The notes under the pieces are model-generated. The model saw only the letters and a list, made by a program, of their open reading frames with translations, did no database searches and was not told where the DNA came from. Position numbers and translations under genes: made by a program. Positions 57,565 to 64,000 of a stretch of 64,000 bases of DNA are shown in pieces. Position 1 is the first letter of the stretch. Each line of letters starts with the position of its first letter. Source of the DNA: Nicotiana tabacum. Lineage: Eukaryota > Streptophyta > Magnoliopsida > Solanales > Solanaceae. Where the stretch lies: positions 71,951,291 to 72,015,290 of the forward strand of contig NC_134080.1 in assembly GCF_000715075.1 (NCBI RefSeq), read 5' to 3'.

Positions 57565-58661
57565 CTTGTTCGGAAGGCCGTCTTTGGAATATCCTTCTCC
57601 CTAACCCTCACCTGATGATACCCTGAACGTAAATCAATCTTGGAGAAATACTTGGCACCCTGGAGTTGGTCAAATAGGTCATCAATTCTTGGAAGTGGAT
57701 ACTTGTTCTTTATAGTAGACTTATTCAACTGTCGATAGTCGATACACATCCGTAACAACCCGTCTTTCTTCCGCATGAATAGGACTGGTGCACCCCAAGG
57801 TGAAGTGCTAGGCCTAATAAAGCCCTTATCCAACAAGTCCTTCAACTGCACCTTCAACTCTCGCAACTCTGCCGGGGCCATTCTGTATGGAGGAATAGAG
57901 ATCGGTTGAGTGTCAGGCAACACATCAATGCTAAACTCAATCTCCCTTTCAGGAGGAAGGCCTGGGAAAACATCTGGGAATTCGTTGACCACAGGGATTG
58001 ATTGTAAAGTAGGCGGTTTCGCCTCCGCATCCCTAACGAGAACGAGATGATAAATGTATCCTTTTGAGATCATTTTCCTTGCCTTAAGAAAGGAAATAAA
58101 TCTACCTTTCAGTGTAGCAATGTTCCCTTTCCATTCAATGACGGGTTCACCCGGAAATTGGAACCTAACCATCTTCGTACGACAGTCAACATTTGCATAG
58201 CATGAGGACAACCAGTCCATTCCCATTATCACATCAAAATCAACCATTTCTAACTCAAATAAATTTGCCGAGGTTTGACGACTACAAATCATCACAGTGC
58301 AACCTCTATATACCCTTCTAGCAATCACAGAATCTCCTATCGGAGTAGATACCGCAAGGGGTTTACTTATCAATTCAGGTTCAATGCCAAACTTATTAGA
58401 CACAAAGGGTGTAACATATGATAATGTAGATCCCGGATCAATCAGCGCATATACATCATAAGAAAACACAGATATAATACCTGTAACAACATCTGGAGAT
58501 GACTCGAGATCCTGTCGACCTACTAGAGCATAGGTTCGATTTTGAGCACCACTCGAACTCGGCACTGCACCTCTACCCCTACCACGACCTGTCGACTGCT
58601 GAAACCCCCGCTGATGAGGAAGAACCAAACACAGATCTAGTCGGCTGAGCCATACCATCAT
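57565..58661 (-). pseudogene. E3 protease and partial RT
   Basis: One open frame of about 365 codons: protease active site [14 protein letters not shown], second block [13 protein letters not shown], linker [20 protein letters not shown], then RT blocks [53 protein letters not shown] and [10 protein letters not shown] stops just before the part that would lead to the catalytic YVDD-type motif. The family norm would add roughly 1.7 kb of RT, RNase H and integrase start. Confidence 0.92.
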
Positions 58662-59733
58662 CTCCTCTATTAGGACAATCCCGCATCATATGGCCAGGCT
58701 GTCCGCAAGAATAGCATGCATCAGAACCTCGACGACACAGTCCAAAGTGGGCCTTGCCGCACTGATCACAATGTGGTGTTGGGGGTCTCATATGACTAGT
58801 ATCCCTGTGATATTGCGAGCCAGATGCCCGCGAACTCTGACCTGGACCAGAATAGGAACGATCATATCGAGGCCTCAGAAACTGTGGAGGAGCACTAGCT
58901 ACATGTGGCGCCGAACTCCTCGAAAACTGTGGCCTGATGCTGCCTCTGAAGTCTTCAGAATACCTTGCAAATCTTGCCCTCTTATGTTGTCCCCTATCCT
59001 GCCCCCTAACTGTCGTCTACTGGCGCTTACGATCCTCTAGGGTCTGGGCATAAGCTTGAATACGGGAAATATCCATGCCCTCCACCAAGGAGGCTGTCGT
59101 ACACTCATTTATCAGATGTGGTCCCAACCCATTCACGAACATATGCACCCTATCACTCATCTCGGCCACCATATGGGGAGCATACCTTGCCAAAGAATCA
59201 AACTGCATACTGTACTCTCGCACACTCATATTACCTTGTCTAAGGTTCAAGAATTTATCAGCTCTAGCTTGTCGTATCTCAACTGGCAAGTAGTGACGAA
59301 GAAAGGCCTCAGAAAATTCCTTCCACACAGCTGGAGGAGGGTTCGGACCCCTGGATCTCTCCCAACTATCATAACAGAGAACCGCTAAATCCCGTAGCCG
59401 ATAAGAAGCCAACTCTACTGCCTCTGTATCAATAACATGCATAACCCGAAGTGTACGATGAACCTGGTCAATAAAAGTCTGTGGGTCCTCCTTGGGGTCT
59501 GATCCGGTAAACACTGGAGGGTCTAAATTAATAAAATCACGAACTCTTGTACTAACTGGTTTCTCAACAGCACCTGTATTCTGCCTCTGAGCCTGAGCAG
59601 CTACCAAGCTAGTCAATAACTGCAAAGCACTCTGCATATCCTGGTCTGGAGTGCCAGACGGAGGAACTGGAGGCGCTGGGTGCCTTCTAATATCCTCTGG
59701 AGGAGATGGAGTAGATGAGGTATGAGAGGGCAT
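58579..59733 (-). pseudogene. E3 gag, nearly complete
   Basis: The start at 59733 gives MPSHTSSTPSPPEDIRRH, about 120 bases after the primer site. Capsid blocks include PPVFTGSDPKEDPQTFIDQV, ELASYRLRDLAVLCYDSWER and NLRQGNMSVREYSMQFDSLA. A single TAG at 59014-59016 ends the 238-codon frame after DRKRQ; the same frame resumes and includes the zinc knuckle [14 protein letters not shown] (about 58672-58713). A frameshift near 58600-58660 separates it from the protease frame. Confidence 0.88.
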
Positions 59734-59840
59734 CTCACTCTAGATGTCATGTAGCCTCCTGATTATAAATGTGGCGCGCTACACATCCATAATCAAGACT
59801 CTACTAGACACGGCTCATAGACAACCCCTAGGACAGACTT

Positions 59841-59852
59841 GCTCTGATACCA
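59841..59852 (-). promoter_or_regulatory. E3 primer binding site (iMet type, perfect)
   Basis: TGGTATCAGAGC in element sense, four bases after the 5' LTR. Confidence 0.9.
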
Positions 59853-59856
59853 AGTT

Positions 59857-62554
59857 TGTCACGACCCAAACTGGAGGGCCATGACTAGCACCCGACCACA
59901 CTTGCCGAGCACCAACGTACATTTCATCTAACCTTCATTATTATCTTTTAGGGCTGACGAGATCAATATAAATGGTAGACCTGGATCATGGACAACCAGC
60001 AATAAAATATGACGGCATGAACATACATAGCAGGGGATGACCAGACAATCAAGAAACTACATATAAGGTATGAGCTACCATGCTACTATGAAAGACTATA
60101 CAACAAAAACTAGCCGACAAGGCATACCAAACTATACATGAGTCGACACCTGTCTATGAGCCTCTAAAGGAACATAAATGCTGCAACATAGCCGGAACAG
60201 GGCCCCGACATACCCATAATGTCTATAACAAAAATGCATACCAAGACCAAGGCAAGTCCGGAGAAGGGATCTCGCCAATCACCGATGAACTGTACAGCCT
60301 ACTGTGGTGGGGGAGCTTCACCTGCCTGTCTATCAGGACCTGCAGCACGACATGCAGCGTCCACAAATAAAAGGATGTCAGTACGAATAAAGTACTGAGT
60401 ATGTAAGGCAGGGAACTATAAATACGATCAGTAATGTAAGAAAGGATAGAGAATATACAACCTGTAACATCTTAGTACCTCTGAGGGCTACTTACATGAA
60501 ATGCATGATACATATGTATAAATACATAAACCCTGAAAACATTCGCCTCTGTGGGCATCATCATCATCATATCGTACCCGGCCATAAATAGGCTCGGTAA
60601 AAAAACGTACCCGGCCATCATAAGGCTCGGTAGAATCGTACCCGGCCACGTGGAGCTCGGTAAAACCCAACTGATCAGTGGTTGCACAATAGGTGTCGTA
60701 CCCGGCCAACTATAGCGTGGCTCGGTAGAGTAAAATAGATACATATATATAATGCATGCTCGACTCATGGAATCACATTCTAAACCTTTCGGAGTGATGT
60801 AAGGTCGGTATCCTCTGTACACGTTATTAGGACTAACTCTTCACTATGAACCTTATAAGAATCAGGAAGTACCAACAACATTGATAACATAAGAATAAGA
60901 GAAGCAACATTAACATCAATCGTTCCATAAGAGGGAAAACAATGTAAGTACTGCTAGCTTCTAAGAGTAGAGTATCTTGGAAGCTCGTTCATTACATTAT
61001 GTACAAGCGGAGTCGTGCAAAATAAGGAAAGGGATAGCCTCACATACCTTGTATATACTGCCCCAATCTCAAGCTATGCAATTGTCAAAACTCCTTAGTC
61101 TACAATAAGAGAAACGATACTATCGTTATCATTTAAGCGTCATAACTATTATGTATCGACCACAACCTATTTTACGATGAAACAGACAGCAACTCCCCTA
61201 TATATATGACCTCACACCATTCAAAACAGCCACCAAACAACCCAAACAACATCAATAATAAACATATTGAGCCTCCCAAAATAGTCCACACACAGCCTAA
61301 TCACTCCATACATACGACGACCACCGTAGTCGTGTCAAACAACCTGGAAATGTTACGAATAACTATCAGCCCATAACCATTCATATATATGGTGTTTCTC
61401 CACACCCTTCCTCCTCCAAAACTCCACAAAACAGTAGTAAAATACGCAGCCCAACAGCAACGCAAAACAGTCCACAAAACAATAACATTACTACCAAGCC
61501 TTTCAATATATATTTCACAAGTTCTAGCTTCAATGGCTTAGCCGCAACTTGGATAATCTTAAATACATATAGATTAAGAGGTTCCTTACCTTTATATAGA
61601 AATAACAACTCCAATTTGACCTTAAATTTCCATGAAATATCCCTCCAATGCTGCCACAACAACAAAAAAGCGAAACTAGCAATCAATTAGTGTTTTTCGG
61701 CACTAGAATCACTTTAGAAGGCTTGAAATTACCTAGGATTGATATTAAGAACATGAGGGAGTATTTACAGAACATAAACCCTTTAAAAAAACCTCCCACA
61801 CGAGCTGGAACGACACAAAAATGAGCAACAACAAGAAGAACAAGAGACTTACTAGCACCACGGAATTCCCGACGCTTGATTTGTGTTGTTTGCCCATTTT
61901 TTGGGTCTTGAATCTTGAGAGAACCTTGAGAGGATGTTCCTAGGGTTATAAGGTCTGAAAATAGTGAGAAGAAATGACTTAAAACGGGTTGGAGGCATCT
62001 TATATAGGTCCAAATATCTTAAACCGCCTTAGTGGGCCCCATAGAGAGGTGCTTGGCGCTGTCTCGCGAAAACGCAAATATCTCTCTACTCCGAGATCGT
62101 ATCGATGAACGGTTTAATGCGTTGTAAACTAGACTCATAGATCTTTAATTTGGTTGGTATATCACCCCGTAATTCCTTGTAAATTAGGATAAAAAATTAG
62201 AAACATTTGACCTAATGTTTAAGTAAAATTATGAACCTAAGTTGCGACAACTTTTGTCGACTTTTGTTTCATAACTCGTTTGACTTCAAGACTTATGATA
62301 CGGATATTATATGATTCAAATACCTTAATAAATGAACTCTTGAGTGTATTAAGCACCACTAGATTACTTGAAAATACGAGTTACAACATCCTTGATTCAT
62401 TTAATTTCTAATACTTGTTAATCACCCTTATACACTCTTGTATCACTTAAGACCAATAGAATTGACTTCTTATCATCTCAAAGATAATTCTTTCTTGGAT
62501 TTATGTTAACTAATATATGGCATGAACTAACACATGTGGATATGGGTTGTAACA
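59857..62554 (-). repeat. E3 5' LTR
   Basis: Counterpart of 53674-56368 with the same ends, a TATA box at 62000-62006 and a four-unit hairpin array at about 60571-60728. Followed by the TSD AAATG. Confidence 0.92.
60571..60728 (-). repeat. Hairpin array in E3 5' LTR (4 units)
   Basis: Same units as 54391-54545 with a few indels in the loops; the stem sequences are retained, one mismatch in the second unit being the better-paired form here (ACCCGGCC instead of ACCTGGCC). Confidence 0.8.
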
Positions 62555-62559
62555 AAATG
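62555..62559. repeat. E3 target site duplication, right copy (AAATG)
   Basis: Matches 53669-53673. Confidence 0.9.
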
Positions 62560-62992
62560 GACATCGAGGGAGAGAATTCGACCGCAACCCTACAACCTCG
62601 AGATCTCGAGATGGCTTCCTGAAAAGCCTTAACGAAGAGGAATTGGACCCTTTGATTTCACCGTATATAGATAGTCTCTGCGTTTCCTAGAACAAAGTAT
62701 TAGGAAACGATTTTTAGTCGCCATTCCGACGGCATTGTTGCCATGTCGTCAACCTTTAAGAGCATTAAATTCCATGCCCCAGAAAACCGTTCAAGGGTCG
62801 CCATCAAATGCGATTATCGAGAAACTCACAAACTGCTATTGGCTTGTCCTTTCCATTTCCCAAGCGGTTCCTATAAATATATCGACTATTTGATAATCCG
62901 TATCTTCCTATCGTCTTCAAATTCGTGAGTCCATAGCCATCTTCTTTTACACTCTTCTATCTTGCTTTCTGAGAGAGAATTTTACCATTGCT
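62560..62992 (+). promoter_or_regulatory. E7 region upstream of its ORF, with TATA box
   Basis: Continuation of E7 after E3. CCTATAAATATATCG at about 62870-62884 is a good TATA box 110 bases before the ATG at 62993, followed by a pyrimidine-rich leader (CTTCTTTTACACTCTTCTAT). No primer binding site is recognised. Confidence 0.55.
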
Positions 62993-63720
62993 ATGGCCAG
63001 GACTTCTAGAACGGTTCCTCGGCGGAATGAAGCTGCATCGTTATTTCGGTAGTCCAAGGATAGAGACAAAGCGATACCCACTTTGGAATAGTGCACTCCC
63101 TCCAAGCTTGATATATCAAAAGATTTTACCATCAATGCCACTTCATCCACACCTGGCCGATGTGAACATGTGTCCCGATACATTAGTGTCGTGACCAACA
63201 TGAAAGCGGTGAGGACAGACTATTGGTGGAGCGAGGCAGTGGAGGTGGAGATTTCCAGCCCTGATGAAAACATAACGAACTACAAGGCCGGCTTCCTTCA
63301 TGTGTATACCTACCCGTTCACCTTGGGCCCTAATGATTCCTCTGAATCCTCCCCCCCTCGAAAATAGATCAGGTTATCCTTGATTTTTGTGATAAATATC
63401 AAGTGACGCTCGGTCAGATCTATCATTCTGTCTGGAGGATAGTATTGATGCTCCGTCATTTTACTGAAGGGGTTGTGGGTGAGACTTTTACCCTTAGCCA
63501 TTTAATTAGGTTGTACAACCCTCAATTTTATCTAGGTTTGATCAGGCTCCATAATTGATCCAAAAAATCATTTTTCTCGAGCACCGACGAGGGGAAGGAT
63601 TGAGGATGGATGAGCAAGTTCGTCCGGGTAAAGACCTCAGACATCATTCCCACCCAGAGAATGCCTCTCCCGGAGAGATGGAACACACAACGTAGCAGTT
63701 TTCCCATAACCATGTTTTGT
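62993..63720 (+). pseudogene. E7 broken ORF, resembles plant 'putative gypsy-type transposon' protein
   Basis: The ATG at 62993 (MARTSRTVPRRNEAASLF) starts a frame running to 63367 with two stops, including DISKDFTINATSSTPGRCE, HVSRYISVVTNMKAVR and GFLHVYTYPFTLGP. It continues one frame back from about 63364 as IDQVILDFCDKYQVTLGQIY, WRIVLMLRHFTEGV and TFTLSHLIRLYNPQFY, then past two stops to RFVRVKTSD-like text and MPLPERWNTQRSSF near 63690. From memory, this layout resembles the uncharacterised N-terminal domain annotated as Transposase_28 (putative gypsy-type transposon) in plants, whose role is unknown. A gag-like role is possible. Identity is uncertain; the coherent degraded protein is well supported. 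Confidence 0.6.
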
Positions 63721-64000
63721 AATTTTCTTTCCTTTTCCCCGGGGGATGGATTTTGTAAAGATGCCTTTTGTGGATACGTTTTTTGGCAATGTAAAAAGAG
63801 GGACATTTCTTCTTTCATTTTTTTTGTTCCTTTGCTTTTACGAATTTATAGTTTCAACATTTCACATTTGCCTTTCAAAATCCGTTCTTCGAGCAACCGG
63901 GAACCTCAAATCGGGCCTTGCCCCGGTGTTAATTCGACAGCCTCTAACGGGCTGGTGCCGGTGATATCGAGGAGCCCCCGAAGCCTCACAGTTTCTCAAA
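63721..64000 (+). other. E7 continuation to window edge
   Basis: The region after the ORF has a T-rich stretch (63805-63840) and a GC-rich end (CGGGCCTTGCCCCGG). The 72-codon frame at 63746-63964 has no recognised domain. Confidence 0.35.

Larger units (their letters stand above)
53674..62554 (-). mobile_element. E3: Tekay/Del-like chromovirus with internal deletion
   Basis: An 8.9-kb element with LTRs of 2695 and 2698 bp, TSD AAATG, a perfect iMet primer site, a polypurine tract, gag, protease, half of RT, half of integrase and a chromodomain. Alignment by eye of the first 260 LTR bases shows about a dozen differences, with fewer further along. It is the best preserved element in the window but lacks the RT palm, RNase H and the integrase N-terminus, so it could only move with enzymes supplied in trans. 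Confidence 0.92.
53074..64000 (+). mobile_element. E7: unclassified + strand element inserted in E6, extends beyond window
   Basis: The E6 RT homology ends at about 53073. New sequence begins TGTTTACCAT with a perfect 7-bp hairpin (53077-53094). It continues to 53673, is interrupted by E3, and resumes at 62560 with a TATA box and a broken ORF. TGTT could be an LTR start, but its other end and any TSD partner are outside the window, and I found no primer site. The element type is therefore open. Confidence 0.5.

Overview
The window is nuclear DNA from a flowering plant and consists of nested LTR retrotransposons. I recognise no host gene, tRNA, rRNA or organelle insert. The sequence is AT-rich, reading frames are short and broken, and the recognisable proteins belong to two Ty3/gypsy lineages: chromodomain-bearing Tekay/Del-like elements with iMet primer sites, and Tat/Ogre-like elements with long LTRs, a second RNase H and UTR tandem repeats. 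The style of the gag and LTR sequences suggests Solanaceae, possibly Nicotiana; that is recognition from memory, not a search.

Layout, using my own labels. E4 is an old Tekay-like element on the minus strand: integrase remnant at 1-300, primer site at 30564 and one LTR at 30581-33084. E1 is a Tat/Ogre-like element (1171-29242, + strand, TSD ACTAA) inserted into E4; it keeps gag but has no pol. A + strand Tekay-like solo LTR (4612-18861, TSD CTTAT) sits in the E1 leader. E2 is a full-length minus-strand relative of that LTR (4633-15827, TSD GTCAT), inserted 21 bp inside it, in an arm of its terminal hairpin. E6 is a large minus-strand Tat element: 3' LTR at 33102-47710, pol at 49946-53073. Its LTR is split by E5, a degenerate Tekay-like element with three LTR parts inside one TSD (36070-46259, ATTGT). 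Its RT is cut near 53074 by E7, a + strand element that runs off the window and carries a broken ORF at 62993-63720. E3 is a relatively young, internally deleted minus-strand Tekay element (53674-62554, TSD AAATG) inside E7.

Order of insertion from the nesting: E4 and E6 are oldest, then E1, E5 and E7, then the solo LTR and E3, with E2 last in its own stack. Every coding region is broken by stops, frameshifts or deletions, so nothing here looks autonomous.

The most interesting signal is structural. The LTRs of E2, E3, E4 and E5 share no obvious sequence, but each has a tandem array of short GC-rich stem-loops in the same place, between the TATA-like box and the primer binding site, so it would be in the leader RNA. 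In E2 and E5 the stems change in compensating pairs while loops stay nearly constant. One E5 LTR has lost its array, and in the solo LTR nearly all of it is replaced by an in-frame RNase H fragment. Stem-loop arrays of other sequence lie in the 3' UTRs of the Tat elements E1 and E6.
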